From Salticus scenicus (taxonomy: Eukaryota; Arthropoda; Arachnida; Araneae; Salticidae), in the NCBI GenBank assembly GCA_963930645.1, contig OZ005655.1, positions 139,175,456 through 139,239,455 on the forward strand: 64,000 nt of DNA, given 5' to 3'. Position 1 is the first letter of the stretch; each line of letters starts with the position of its first letter. The notes below the pieces were generated by a model. It did no database searches and had not been told where the DNA came from. It worked only from the letters and a program-made list of their open reading frames with translations. This document shows positions 11,722-22,549 of this stretch, one piece after another. Position numbers and translations under genes: made by a program.

Positions 11722-12428
11722 CTGCCCCCCTCTCAAGGACTGTACATCCCGGGAAGTACAACCGTTGGTCAGAAGGTGAAACTAAACAATCTAAAATACA
11801 AAAACTAAGTTGCATATAACAATAAAATATTAATACAAATTTCAAAATTAAGTGAGAAATATTTACAAAATTTACAAATAAGTACAAATATTTATATACA
11901 ATTAGTTACATTACACATATAACAAATTTAACAAATATTTACATTTCCAATTTCAACATTACCGTTAGCTGTGGTATGTGGCTAACCGATCAAAATGAAC
12001 CACCTTCGGTTTTGAGGAATGTGTTTCAGCAATTCTCACCGCGACATCATTCAGTCATTTTATGACTGTGTAGGGACCGTCCCAGTTACACTGTAGCTTG
12101 AGAGTGAGTCCTTTGCGTCGAATAGGGTTCCACAACCAAACTTTGTCTCCTTCCGCTAATTTACGTTGTGTAGCCTTTAGATCATACCTTGTCTTCATTT
12201 TCTCCGTTGCCATGTTAATCCGCTACCAAGTAAACTTGTGTACGTCTTCAAATCGTGCCTGAAGATCTTGGATGTACTCTTTGGGTGATGAAGGCGCATC
12301 TGGTGGAAAACCAAACAGGAGATCACATGGGAGACGAAGTTCGCGTCCAAACAGCATCTGAGCTGAAGTATAGCCAGTGGCTTCATGGACTGCTCTTCGA
12401 TCAGCAGAAACAACGGCAACTTCAAGTC

Positions 12429-12840
12429 CTAATCTTGCTGTTTCTTTGATACTAGAAGAGAGAGGTTATTCAGGATGCTGCGGTTAAACCTCTCGACCGT
12501 GCCGTCCAACTGGAGATGTAGGGGTGTTTTCTGAGTTTTGCCTAAGCCGAGTAATTGATACAGTCCTTTGAAAACAGCAAAGGTAAAGTTCGTACCTTGG
12601 TTGGTATGAAGTTGTAGGGGCGTGCCGTACCTTGATACCCATTGCTGCACTAGATTCTCTGCAACTGTGCATGCCTCTTGATCGGGAATGGGATACGCCT
12701 CAGGCCACTTGGTGAAATAGTCCATTACGACGAGGATGTACGTATTTCCTCTGGAGGTCCGTGTTAGAGGACCCAAGATGTCGAGTGCAATCCGTTGAAA
12801 TGGTGCTCCTACGTTATATCATTGTAGTCTTCCTCGGCTT
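12429..12840 (-). pseudogene. Integrase core of the dead gypsy element
   Basis: The first catalytic Asp lies in RIALDILGPL (about 12770-12790), followed by NTYILVVMDYFTKWPEAYPI. The second catalytic position, normally in a (H/S)DQG context, reads LHTNQGTNF, so the Asp has become Asn. The catalytic Glu is in DGTVERFNR. Upstream, KCCKSCDACA (about 12875-12905) is the remaining Cys pair of the HHCC zinc finger. The D-to-N change alone would stop strand transfer. The C-terminal part continues in shifted frames to about 11960. Confidence 0.75.
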
Positions 12841-13476
12841 CGTTTCTTTGGGCCTTTATATGCTGCACAAGCATCACAGGATTTACAACATTTCTCCAAG
12901 TCCTCGCTTGCCTTGCACCAGTAGAAGCGTTCTCCTCGAACTTTCTGTAGAGTCTTCATCACCCCGAAATGGCCACCGGTAGGGCTACTATGCTAGAACA
13001 CCTGAATCTTCGTTATTGGTAATAAAGTCTGACATCTGAAACTCCTTCCATCGTCAGATTCCCATTTTCTGTATAGTTCGCCATTTCTAATATAAAGTGA
13101 GTCCCAGAGTGCCCAATAAGTTTTTGTAATGGGGCTAAATGTGGAAATGTCCTTCCAGGTAGGTCTGTTGCTGGTCGTCTACTTCAATTGTAATATTGTC
13201 TTTATGTCAGGATCATCCAACTGCACTTCTCTAAGTTCCTGGTCACTCCAGTGGTCCAGTTATGATAGTGTTGAGACTGTAGCTTGGCGAGCAACCGGAT
13301 TTATCTGCTGGTATTTCTCTTCGGCTTGCAGCTTTCGATCAGGGCTTCCGTGACAAGGCATCTGCATTACTATGTAGAATCCCTTTACGATGGCGTATCT
13401 TGAAGTCATATTTCTGGAGGCGTATCTACCTGGTAATTTGGCCTTCCTGTTTCTTGAAATTAAGCAACCACTTTAA

Positions 13477-13717
13477 CCCGGCTGCTGTGTTCATTACGAA
13501 TGAACAAAATGGACATTCACTTTTAAATGTACGAAATGGAATTTAAACGAGACCAAAGGTTGTTAATTTCAATATATAACCGTACTTTTTATTCCTATTT
13601 TTGAATTAAATTTATATGACACTTTATATAATCTTTTTACGGAGTGTAGTTTACATAAATACAAAATTTCATGTATGTCAATGCTGGGTCGAAATGGACC
13701 CGAACACAGCAGCAGGG
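13477..13717. mobile_element. Short TTAA-flanked element, 241 bp
   Basis: The ends are CCCGGCTGCTGTGTTC and its inverted partner GAACACAGCAGCAGGG (15 of 16 matched). TTAA flanks both sides (13473-13476 and 13718-13721), as expected for piggyBac-like insertion. It interrupts the RNase H region of the dead gypsy pol, so it is younger than that element. The right end also has GGGTCGAAATGGACCC just inside. It is too short to encode a transposase, so it is a MITE. Confidence 0.85.
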
Positions 13718-14054
13718 TTAAAGATTCGTGGTCTGGTCAGTCCGGAGCAGGAAGCTTCTGCTATAGAGGTAATGGTGCAAGCTTTTACTATGGCGTGTAG
13801 TTATTTCCTGGTGGTACAGTAGTATCGCTCTGGTTTAGACAGGCATTTACTCCAATAGGCAATGAAGCATTCTTGGCCATCAACTTCTTGCGACAGAATA
13901 GCATCGACACTTTCATGGCTTGCATCAGTATCATGTATGAACTGTTTGTCTGGCTGTGGATACGTCAAAATAGGCGATGATGTTAAGGTCTCTTTAAGTC
14001 TCTTGAACGCTTTTTCACATTCCTCTGTCCACAGGAACCTCAGTTTATCTTCCC

Positions 14055-14720
14055 TCAGCTTGTGGTGTGTGGTCTGGCAAAACTCGAGAAACCCTTTATG
14101 AACTTCCAGTAGTATGTATATAACCCCAGGAAACTTCGTAGTTGATGGACGTTTTCAGGGTGACTCCAGTCCTTGATTGCATAGATCTTCTCGAAATCAG
14201 TTCTCACATCTTCAGCAGAGATGATATGGCCGAAATAACTTACTTCACGACGGAACAAGTTGCACTTGCTAAGAATCAATTTGAGGTTATCCATTTTGAG
14301 TTTTTCCAAAACCTTATGGATCTTTCTTAGATGATCTTCAAAGGTATTCCCCACAATGATAATATCATCCAAGTACACCAGACAGACTTCATAGGAAAGT
14401 CCTTTTAACACTGTCTCCATCAGGCGCTCGAAAGTTGCAGGAGCATTACATAATCCAAATGGCTTAACTTTGAATTGCCATAATCCTTGTCCCGTAGTGA
14501 ATGCAGTCTTTTAACGGTCATCAGGATGCAACTCTACTTGCCAATAACCGCTCTTCAGATCCAACGTCGAGAACCATTCATTGCCAGCAAGTGTGTCCAA
14601 TGTGTCGTTAATTCTAGGAAGAGAGTAACTATCTTTCTTCGTGATGTCATTCAAACGACGATAATCCACCCAGAATCTTCTTGTTGAACCATCCTTTTTT
14701 CGCACAAGAACTATAGCTCA
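14055..14720 (-). pseudogene. Reverse transcriptase block of the dead gypsy element
   Basis: Recognisable RT motifs in order: RKKDGSTRRFWVDYRRLND, then STLDLKSGYWQVELHPDDR followed by a TAA stop where a charged residue is usual, then FGLCNAPATFERLM, VYLDDIIIVG (the YxDD active site, intact), HLRKIHKVLEKL, YFGHIIS and LRSFLGLYTYYWKFI. The in-frame stop at about 14514 and loss of frame near 14430-14510 show it is inactive. This is the standard Ty3/gypsy layout. Confidence 0.85.
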
Positions 14721-15357
14721 AGGACTCGTTGCTAGTTCAATGATATCATTATGCTGCATCTCATTTAAAAGCTCAGCCATCTCTTCCTGCTTAGCAAATG
14801 GAAGTCTTCTTGGGTATTGCTTAATTGGAGAATGATTTCCTGTGTCAACTCTGTGCTGGGTGATGTTCGTTCTCCTGACGTCTTCAGATGTTCAAACAGT
14901 CTCTGAATTCATAGAGTAGCTTCTCCGCAGTACGTCTTCCTAACTCTGCATTCTTGAGTAATTCCGTTGTTGAAAACTCAGAAGACTTGGACTCAGTTGA
15001 TTGCGTGTGCCGGTTAATGCATGTAACAGTAGTGCAAGTTGCTAGCACCTCATCCTTCTTCACGGTCCTTACTTTATCGTTTATGTTGGCGACTCTCACA
15101 GGAATAATGTTTTTTGTAAGGTCAAGCAGAGATGAAGCCACCAGAACTCCTCTTGGACTATCGTCAGGATTCGGGTCCTGACGATAGCCCATAGACGATT
15201 TCTGTCCATAGCAGAAGTATTGCTCTTTAGGTGTCCCGGAAACTATGGTCTCGCTGTGTGAAGGGACGGAGATTTTGGACTTTGTTGTTATCTGGCAGAT
15301 TTCTTGAATGTCTGGATTTTTTTTGTTAAACACAGCTATGTCTTCTGAATGTGAATG

Positions 15358-15671
15358 GGCCGCGGTAGCACAGTCGGTAGAGCACCGGACTCGTAATTGG
15401 AAGATTGCGGGTTCGGTACTCGAGCTGGCCAAAGACCGTCGTTTACACTAATGGTGGCTGGTGCACGTAAGATCTGTCGTGGCCGCAAAATCCTCCATGT
15501 TCCCATCAAAATTATACCTCTGGTGATTACCGAAGCGGGGGAGCTATCCTCTCCGTGTAGGATCAAAATTGTGATGGCATGTGTCCATACCACCTCAAGG
15601 GTCCCAGACCGTCGCCAATTGCCCACTGCGCAGCACTAGTGTGACATAAAACCCAATCAACCAACCAACCA
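15358..15671 (+). mobile_element. tRNA-headed SINE with CAAC-repeat tail, 314 bp
   Basis: The first 73 bases form a tRNA-like head: A-box wording TAGCACAGTCGGTAGAGCAC, an anticodon-loop-like CTCGTAA, and B-box wording GGGTTCGGTACTC. This suggests a tRNA-Thr(CGT)-like origin. A non-coding body follows, and the tail is CCAATCAACCAACCAACC. The element is flanked by a perfect 14-bp duplication TCTGAATGTGAATG (15344-15357 and 15672-15685). It interrupts the gypsy protease-RT linker. The repeated tail suggests a LINE with a CAAC-repeat 3' end as its partner. Confidence 0.9.
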
Positions 15672-15964
15672 TCTGAATGTGAATGCAGTTCATTATTTTT
15701 AAAATCGAATTAAAAATTATACTTTCTTAGGAAATCAAGTCCAAGGAATAGAGGATCTCCTATGTCAGCTACATAGGCCATATGATGGTAACTGGCATTT
15801 CCAAATGTGAATTTCAGAAGATTACAGATCTGGACACCGTGTATCTATTAAGGTTATCATTAATTAATGGGCTAAATAACGAAAAGCTAACATACAAATA
15901 AATAATTAAAATGCATTTTCAAAACAAGCAATATAACCGCTATTATTATTGCATACTACAGTCG

Positions 15965-16729
15965 GGTAATACAATTTAGACAGTGACAGAGTTCAGTTGT
16001 AGCTTGTCAATTAAAAGAGTTGATTTGTAACTTACCATAACAGTATCAACTTCAGTTTCACCAGAAAATACAGCTTAAATTTCAAATAACAGCTGGCAAG
16101 TACAAACAGTAGCATAGCATTAACACACAGCAATTGGCTGCATTCAACAAGACTCAGTTAGGAGCACCTTCCAGTAAGGTAGTTGGCGTGAAATCTGTCT
16201 GAAGGCCGAAATCCGAATACTTTATAATATACTCTTCTATTAATCCAGAATTTACCCAATTTACTCGTAGAATATTCAAGTTAGAGTTTGGATAATTGGT
16301 ATATCGATAGCAAAGATTTAGTCGGCAAAAAAAAAAAAAAAAAAAAAGCCAAGAGCAAAAAAGGAGGCAAATTTGGCGCCAAAGCAATTATCTGCTTTGG
16401 TGAAGATTTTTAGCGTGTTTTTAACGGGAAATGACCATTTTTAATGCGAAAACAAACTAAAAATGCCGAAAATTAATATTTGGTACCATGACTAAGCCTC
16501 TTAAAATGAATTTACACAAAAATAACTATTATTACCAGTGTTGCCAGATCTGGTGGATTTTTTATTCAATAATCACGAATAATTTTTAATTGTAACGCTT
16601 GCCTAATCACTTCGAAGATTGACCGTCTATTATGTATATCAAATATTACATCTCAAAGTTATAGATGATTATTGAATAAAAAATCTGTCAGATCTGGCAA
16701 CACTGACTATTATTAACAAATTCGTAACA
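15965..16729 (-). repeat. Ty3/gypsy LTR B, interrupted
   Basis: It shares AGTATCAACTTCAGTTTCAC, AAATACAGCTTAAATTT and the terminus AAATTCGTAACA (ending 16729) with LTRs A and C, in the same orientation as LTR A. It is interrupted at 16534-16705 by a small TIR element and contains a 20-A run at 16327-16346. It lies where a 5' LTR of the minus element should be, but without gag or a primer site between, so it may be a separate LTR. Confidence 0.6.
16536..16705. mobile_element. MITE with CAGTGTTGCC ends
   Basis: The left end CAGTGTTGCCAGATCTG and right end CAGATCTGGCAACACTG are perfect 17-bp inverted repeats; the pairing continues inward (ATTTTTTATTCAATAATC against GATTATTGAATAAAAAAT). The 9-bp ACTATTATT occurs at 16525-16533, two bases before the element, and at 16706-16714. 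An 8-9-bp duplication and CAG start fit hAT-type elements. It sits inside LTR B and is therefore younger than it. Confidence 0.75.
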
Positions 16730-16738
16730 ATATGTGTA

Positions 16739-17540
16739 TGTTGCATGCTCGGAGGTTCATGAGTTGTCTGTGTATGAAAGGCGGATATTGCAGAGATTTA
16801 AAAGTTTATTTACAGAAGTTTCCAGAAACTTATGCCTGTAAACCAAGTATCAGTTTCAGTTTCGTCAGAAAGCCTAGCTTAAATAACAGCTGACAACATA
16901 AAATTCGCAGTATGAATTATTCTGTAGCGGTAGCGGAGCCATTTTCGGGTAGATTATGCTAACTTACAAATGGACAACGGGTTAATCTTTTGTCCAAAGG
17001 TACGACGCAGGATTTCTATCACGATAGTCCCATGTTCAAATACAACCTATCGCCACACGCACTTTCTGTATTGGTGACCCGGACGTGCGAATAAACGACA
17101 CAACTAAGTTTCATCTCAGACAACAGATGGCAACATCAGACACTGTGAAACGCTCACAGCATAAAGCATGTCACACCGCACATCAACTTTACACGCGGAC
17201 ATCTGACAGCATAATCTGGCCACAGCTACCGTCCAAACGAGTGACATCGCTCGTACGATTTCGTACTCACTAGGGAGGGGAGTACTGTAGCGGCGCCATT
17301 CTCGGGTAGATTATCCTAACTTACCGATGGACAACGGGTTAACCTTTTGCCCAAAGGCACGACGCAGGATTTCTATCACGATAGTCCCAGGTTCAGATAC
17401 AACCTATCGCCACATGCACTTCTGAAGTACCATCGCGTTAACACAAAGCAACAGACTGTAAACAAACAGCAAAAATGGTCTCAGTTAGAAGCTCTTTGAA
17501 ATAAGCTGAGTCGGGGACGAATTTGGGGACTTTTTTTTAG
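16739..17540 (-). repeat. Ty3/gypsy LTR C, interrupted by a TRIM-like element
   Basis: It starts TGTTGCATGC like LTR A and continues with TTCCAGAAACTTATGCCTG, AAAGCCTAGCTTAAATAACA and AGTATGAATTATTC. The similarity to LTR A resumes after 17425 with CGTTAACACAAAGCAACAG and CTCAGTTAGAAGCTC. Only 9 bp separate it from LTR B. LTR D, in the opposite orientation, follows directly. Confidence 0.6.
16923..17425 (+). mobile_element. TRIM-like miniature LTR element, about 500 bp
   Basis: Two direct repeats (16923-17070 and 17286 to about 17425) start TGTAGCGG and share GACGACGCAGG-like wording, TTTCTATCACGATAGTCCCA and ACAACCTATCGCCACA. Just after the first is TTGGTGACCCGGACGTG, shaped like a tRNA primer-binding site (begins TGG). 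Just before the second is AGGGAGGGGAGTAC, a good polypurine tract. The inside is only about 215 bp and has no gag or pol. This is the plan of a terminal-repeat retrotransposon in miniature, which must be copied by enzymes of a larger element. Confidence 0.75.
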
Positions 17541-17544
17541 CGAC

Positions 17545-17945
17545 CTTCACGAGAAAACTTTAATTATCGATTATCTAAGCTGTAACTGGACTATTCTGCT
17601 AGATATTGGAGAAGGATATAACTAAATGAAGGTATAAATATATAAAAGGATCACGTTCCGACCATTTAGTCAGTTTTTCGCCAATATATCGCGGTATAAA
17701 GATCTCTGCTTTACAAAGCCTCTGCTATCGATTACAGCTCATTTGCTATGTGTTTTGCTTCTGTTACCGTATATGCTATGATTCTTAAGTTGTCAGCTGT
17801 TATTTTAGCTGTGTTTTCTAGTAAAATTGAAGCTTATATTTGTTTAACAGTCCTGAAATCTTCTGGAATATTCTGTAAATAAATTTTTAAGCCTGTGGAA
17901 AACCTGTTCATTCACCGACAATTCACGAACCCCGAGTTCGCAACA
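17545..17945 (+). repeat. Ty3/gypsy LTR D (5' LTR, truncated at its start)
   Basis: Its reverse complement matches LTR A (TTTATTTACAGAATATTCCA, AAACACAGCTAAAATAACAG, TTGTCAGC-like wording), and it ends GTTCGCAACA at 17945. TATAAATATATAAAAGG at 17634-17650 could be its core promoter. The expected TGTTACGAAT start is absent, so the first part is lost. Four bases (ATTC) separate it from the primer site. Confidence 0.65.
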
Positions 17946-17949
17946 ATTC

Positions 17950-17966
17950 TGGTGTCAGAAGTGGGA
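17950..17966 (+). promoter_or_regulatory. Primer-binding site of the plus-strand gypsy element
   Basis: TGGTGTCAGAAGTGGGA starts four bases after the LTR end. It begins with the TGG that pairs with a tRNA CCA end, and has the form commonly seen next to Ty3/gypsy LTRs. It fixes the orientation of the element as plus. Confidence 0.8.
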
Positions 17967-17999
17967 TTGTCTGCTGACTGATCAAAACTCGATATATGG

Positions 18000-18910
18000 A
18001 ACAGGAAATGAAGAAACTTCTGGAAAGGTAGTTCGCCCAAATGAGCGGATTAAAACCAGATTGACGAAAGAAATGTGTGCAGGACAAGAAAAGATGAAAA
18101 CTGGATTCCATTCAAGAAAAAGTGGGAGCTGCTCAGGAATAAGTGATATCCGTCAAAGAAGAATAAGAAAATAAATTGTGGAAAAATAAATTGGGAAAGA
18201 AGTTAAAGTTATGAAGATAAAAGATAAGAATAGAAGGATGTATTGAAGAGAAAATAGAAGAAAACTTTTATCAAGAGCTGAAAAGAAGATTTTCAAAAAC
18301 AGATAGCAAACTTTAAAAAACAGATGTAGAATTTTTGAGGAAAATGGAAGAAGAATGCAACAAAGAATTAGGAAAACATGATAAGAAATTTCAAGAATGT
18401 TTAGGTGATGAAGTGCAAAAGAAGATCCGGAATCTGGAAGGAAAGTTAGCATCCATGACCCAGGAAGATGAAAAGAGATATAAAAGAATACAGAATCAAG
18501 AATCAATTAAGCTATCCATCTATGATGGCAGATCAACTTGGCAAGTATATAAGACACAGTCTACCATCGTAGCTGAAGCTAACACCTGGGACACAACTGC
18601 CAAGAAAGTTTATTTAGCAGCAGTGTTACGGGACGATGCAGTCGACATACTAGAAACTATTTCGAAGGAAGAACGGTATAACTTCGAGACCCTGTCCAGA
18701 GCACTGGAGCTGCGTTTTGGAGGAAAATGTGTGACGTAGACGCAACGTCGAGTTGAGGAAATAAAGGTCGTCGAAGGAAGTCAGTATTGAAGGTGATAGC
18801 GTCGATTTCGGATTAAAATGTTGGTTGAGGATGCAAAAGTCTAGCTGGATCCAGCATAGTTTGGCGACGTTAAAGGTGAAATTGCTAGATTGAAGGTGTC
18901 GAGCAGAGGG
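18000..18910 (+). pseudogene. Dead Ty3/gypsy gag
   Basis: A gag-like sequence starts just after the primer site. The first part (MEQEMKKLLER then a stop, later FAQMSGL) is broken; the best preserved frame is 18344-18739, ATG at 18344. It has a charged coiled-coil-like N-terminal part, then IKLSIYDGRSTWQVYKTQ, TTAKKVYLAAVLRDDAVDIL and LSRALELRFGG, the typical order of arthropod gypsy capsid domains. A stop follows GGKCVT, and the next bases still read like gag (TQRRVEEIK) with further breaks. No pol follows on this strand. It has the opposite orientation to the pol at 12-15.9 kb, so they are parts of two elements or of a rearranged one. Confidence 0.75.
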
Positions 18911-19263
18911 AATTTTAGGTAAGCATGGAATGTCTAGTTATTGGAACGTAGTTAGATAAATTGAAATTAGGATCTACGTAGATTGTGAAAGATGATTGAA
19001 TATGGTTAACTTTAAAGAAGTAGCTGCGGGAAATGAAGTAAATGGTGTTGTATATTTTGCAGAAGTTTAAATAGTGTGATAGTTGCGTCGTGAAATGTGG
19101 TGTATGGTGAGTAGAGCTCCTCCAATACAACCTGGCTCATCAGGCATTTTGTTTCCCACTCAGTGATTGTTGCCCATCCGAATTCCCGAGTTGCGCGGTC
19201 TGAATTTCAAGTGTTATCAAATCACATAAAATGGAGGTTTTGCAGCCGAAAATTGCTCAAATC

Positions 19264-19379
19264 ATACCAGAACTGCTTTAAGAACGTTTAGATTTCCAAC
19301 AGATGAAGAAAGGCAAAAGAAATGGGCTATTAATTGTCCAAAAGAAAATTGTACGCTTAGCTTTCAATCACAAATATAA
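19264..19379 (+). pseudogene. Possible THAP-domain fragment
   Basis: The frame contains RTFRFPTDEERQKKWAINC, which resembles the middle of a THAP zinc-finger domain (conserved FP and the invariant Trp), as found in P-element-like and other transposases. The first Cys pair is not visible in frame upstream, and the frame stops at 19377. I could not see other exons. It is most likely a transposon remnant. Confidence 0.4.
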
Positions 19380-19929
19380 AGTGTAATTATGATATGTTTT
19401 CTTGCATTTTTTGTATCAATTATTTCTTTTTATTGCTGTTCGATTATCTAAATGTTGTATTTTACAACCTACACTACTTTTCAACGTATATAAATATTTA
19501 AAATTAACTAATTTAATAGCAACAGTGATGGCTACTTTTTACAAAGGTTATAAGAAAATTTCGCCAAACTTATCAAGTACAAACAATCATTCGCTCTTCT
19601 GTTTAGGCAAACTCGCCATTTTAGGCGATAAAGACGCTGAGTAATCCGTCTGTAACTAAACGTCGCCAAGCTATATTTCCGCTGGGCAACGATGATCAGC
19701 TGTGAGTCAGCTCGTATTATAGGAGTCTTAATGATGAGTAGAGTCTCTTTGTAGCGGAAAATCCCTATGGAGCTAAGTGAGTTTGGCGAGAATTCACGCT
19801 TGGCGTTATGCGCATAGCAGCCAAAAGCATCTTTTAGAGTTTGCTCTTATTATTTTTGTTATTTCTGTTTATTTTGCTCTTAGTTTAATTTTAATATTTT
19901 ATTTTGATTATTTAATTTTAAAATGCATT

Positions 19930-20360
19930 TTTTCATGTACACGAAGCGTACAGACGTGCGTATTACTAATTGCAACAATATGTAATTTCATGCATATTGT
20001 TGCATTTTGAGATAGGGGTATTCTGTGATTTTTTTTAGCTTTCACGTACGCGAAGAGTACAGACGTGTGTATTACTGATTGCTGCAATATGTAATTTCAT
20101 GCATTTTGAGATAGAAGTATTTTTTTTAATGTATGCGAAGTGTACAGACGTGCGTATTACTAATTGCTGCAGTATGTAATTTCATGCATATTTGATATTC
20201 ATGCATTTTAAAATAGGGGTATTCCGTGATTTTTTTTCTTTGTTTTCATATACGCGAAGCGTACAGACGTGCGTATTGCTAATTGCTGCAATATGTAATT
20301 TCATGCATTTTTGAGATAGGGGGTATTCCGTGATTTTTTTTTTTCATGTACGCAAAACGT
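19930..20360 (+). repeat. Tandem repeat of about 90-117 bp, 4.4 units
   Basis: GCGTACAGACGTGCGTATTA-like wording recurs at about 19947, 20056, 20141 and 20258, each followed by CTAATTGCTGCAATATGTAA and TTTCATGCAT; a fifth partial unit ends near 20360. Unit lengths vary through T-runs and a repeated TTTCATGCATATT. Each unit has the palindrome-like ACGCGAAGCGT. No coding or RNA function is apparent. Confidence 0.8.
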
Positions 20361-20505
20361 TCATGTACACTAGTTTTCATGCATACTAGTCTAATGCTTT
20401 GTCTGACTGGTTCCCTCATCAGATATGTAAAGGACACTGAATGAGGGTTTGGAGGTCAGCTAACGGCAAATTGGATTTTTTTTTTTTAATATGGTAAATA
20501 ATGTA

Positions 20506-21966
20506 CAGGGTCATTATAAAAAAACTACCCCGATATATGAGACCATAGCTACCATACCGTTCCGAAAAACTGAATAAAAATTTGGTAGAAGGTATTTTAG
20601 GGTATGCGCTCAAGAATTATATAAAAAACAGCAGTTAAATTCTAACAGTTACGTTTACAGTGACAAAATTTCGAAAATTTAAAATGGCAACACCATTTTT
20701 TTTATTGGAATGGGACCTCCATAGCAAAAAACCATAAATAGTGTTGGAACGGTACCTCTAGCATGAAAATCACCACTAAGAAAAAAAGAGAAAACAGCTG
20801 TGACTTTCATTTTCTTAATGACATCAAATTTCACGCTGTGTCTTCGTCTCTCACTAAAGTCTACTGATTCTACTTCGGAACGAGAAGAAGAGACCATGGT
20901 GCAGCGTCTAGAATAAACAGTGTGGAAAGCGGCAAATAAAATTGTACTAAAAAAATTAAGCCTGCCACCAGATGTCATTGTAATCGAAGCTAGGGTCACG
21001 ACAACAAAACCGAGACTCCCTATTGGTTAATTATATGCTTAGATCACGTGATTAAACTGTCGAAACTGGGAAAAGCCAATCAGGTCTTCGATTTGAGCAA
21101 TAGCTTCGATCACAGCGACATCTGGGTAAGCTTAATTTTTGTAGCATCATTTTAACATCACGGTTATAGGCGATTGCCACACTGTTTATTCTAGACGCTG
21201 TAACCATGGTATCCTTAATTTAATGTAGGTCTACTGAATTAGGGTTTTAATTTCTTTGTTAGTCGTAAGACACCGTCATGACTGATGTCATTCCACTAAG
21301 TGAAAAATAAGGCATTGTGAAATGCGTGATGTTTATCTTGCTTTCTTGCTCTGTGAACAATATGCCGCTTACTGGGAAACATTATTATCATCATCAAAAT
21401 CCATTTTGATTGCCATTTCACAATGCCTTGTTTTTCACGTACTGCAATGATGTCAGTCATGACGGCGTCTTACAACTAACAACGAAATTAAAGCCTTTAT
21501 TCAGTCGCCTTACAAGAAATTAAGGATACAGTGATCTCTTCTTTTCGTTTCGAAGCAGAATCAGTAGACTTTACTCTGATCCAAAGACTCAGTGTGGAAT
21601 GTGACGTCATTAAAAAAAATGAAAGTCGTGCTCTGGTAGGCACATAACAGTTTTTTTTTTTTTTCCCCTTAGCCTGCTAGCGCTGACGATTTTCATGTTA
21701 CAGGTACCGTTCCAACGCTGTTTATGGTTTTTTGCTATGGAGATTCCATTTCAATAAAAAAAAAGTAGGTGTTGTCATTTGAAATTTTTGAAATTTTGTC
21801 ACTGTAACTGTAACTGTTAGAGTTTAAATGTTGTTTTTTATATAGTAATTCTTGAGCGCATACCTCAACGTACCTTCCACCAAAATTTTATTCAGTTACT
21901 GTGAATGGTATGACAGCTATGGTCTCATATATCGGGGTAGTTTTTTTTTATAATCACCCTACCCTG
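20506..21966. mobile_element. TA-flanked fold-back element with very long inverted repeats, 1461 bp
   Basis: The ends CAGGGTCATTATAAAAAAAC and (reverse complement of the right end) CAGGGTAGGGTGATTATAAA are flanked by TA (20504-20505 and 21967-21968). The first about 440 bases pair with the last about 780 in order: ATATATGAGACCATAGCT, GAGCGCATACC, GTCACTGTAA, GTACCGTTCCAA, AAGTCTACTGATTCT and TGTTTATTCTAGACGCTG (21182-21199). The right side carries an extra inner palindrome (about 21240-21510). TA duplication suggests the Tc1/mariner group. No transposase frame is visible, so it is non-autonomous. Confidence 0.8.
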
Positions 21967-22031
21967 TATATGAAAGTACCATGAATTTTATGTGTAATTC
22001 TACTTAGTAAATTATATGTTGTTGTTGTTTT

Positions 22032-22079
22032 TTCCCTTAATTAATATGCACATTTTTCTGTGCATATTAATTAAGGGAA
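22032..22079. repeat. Perfect hairpin, 21-bp stem
   Basis: TTCCCTTAATTAATATGCAC plus A (22032-22052) is the exact reverse complement of 22059-22079, with a 6-base loop TTTTTC. It lies just outside the 1.46-kb TA element. It may be a small MITE remnant; no target duplication is clear. Confidence 0.85.
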
Positions 22080-22549
22080 TCTTTGGTACTATGTCATTTC
22101 ATGATACGAACGGAATAATTTGTAAACAAACGCTTTTTCCTAATTTATAAAACTCGCTAAAGGAGCGATAAATAACCAAATAAAGTGACTTTAAGGTAGT
22201 TTTCTATAAAAGCGCGAAGGGAGCGTTTCCTCTATCTAGAAGGCAGTGGAATTTCTGGGTGAGTTTTAATCGTTTTTGTCATTTTGCCATGAAAAAAATC
22301 TGGTGTAAAACAATCACATGACTTTTTTTACCTACTATTAAATGTATTATATTCATTTTTTGGAAATAATGTGACCAGAGGACATAAAATTGACCTAACG
22401 AAGTTGACACCAAAAAATTTTCCGGTAAGAGAAACTTTATACACATCTAAAGACATATAAAAAAAAAGTATACATAGTGAGTAAAAAAATAAGAAAGCAA
22501 AATTTGTACAGTTATTTTTTGAAACACCAATTTCCGAAATCTAAAACGG

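Larger units (their letters stand above)
11950..15860 (-). pseudogene. Dead Ty3/gypsy pol (protease-RT-RNase H-integrase)
   Basis: On the minus strand the order is protease end (DPLFLGLDFLRKYNF, about 15740-15790), a linker (14884-15350), reverse transcriptase (14055-14720), a decayed RNase H region, integrase (12429-12860) and the integrase C-terminal region (11960-12430, with HFDRLATYH). The frame is broken many times, including a stop in RT after HPDDR and frameshifts between blocks. A 241-bp TTAA element (13477-13717) and a 314-bp SINE (15358-15671) are inserted. No gag or primer site lies upstream before LTR B, so the 5' part of this element is deleted or replaced. It cannot make a working polyprotein. 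Confidence 0.85.

Noticed and set aside
12761..13353. 73-74-codon plus frames in the gypsy region
   Set aside because: They are antisense to the integrase and RNase H remnants of the dead pol.
15358..15430. A tRNA-Thr gene
   Set aside because: The cloverleaf is imperfect (weak acceptor pairing, B-box changes) and it continues into a SINE body with a repeat tail and flanking duplication.
15336..15639. Frames of 80-96 codons across the SINE
   Set aside because: They run through the SINE body and its target duplication, so they cannot be an ancestral protein.
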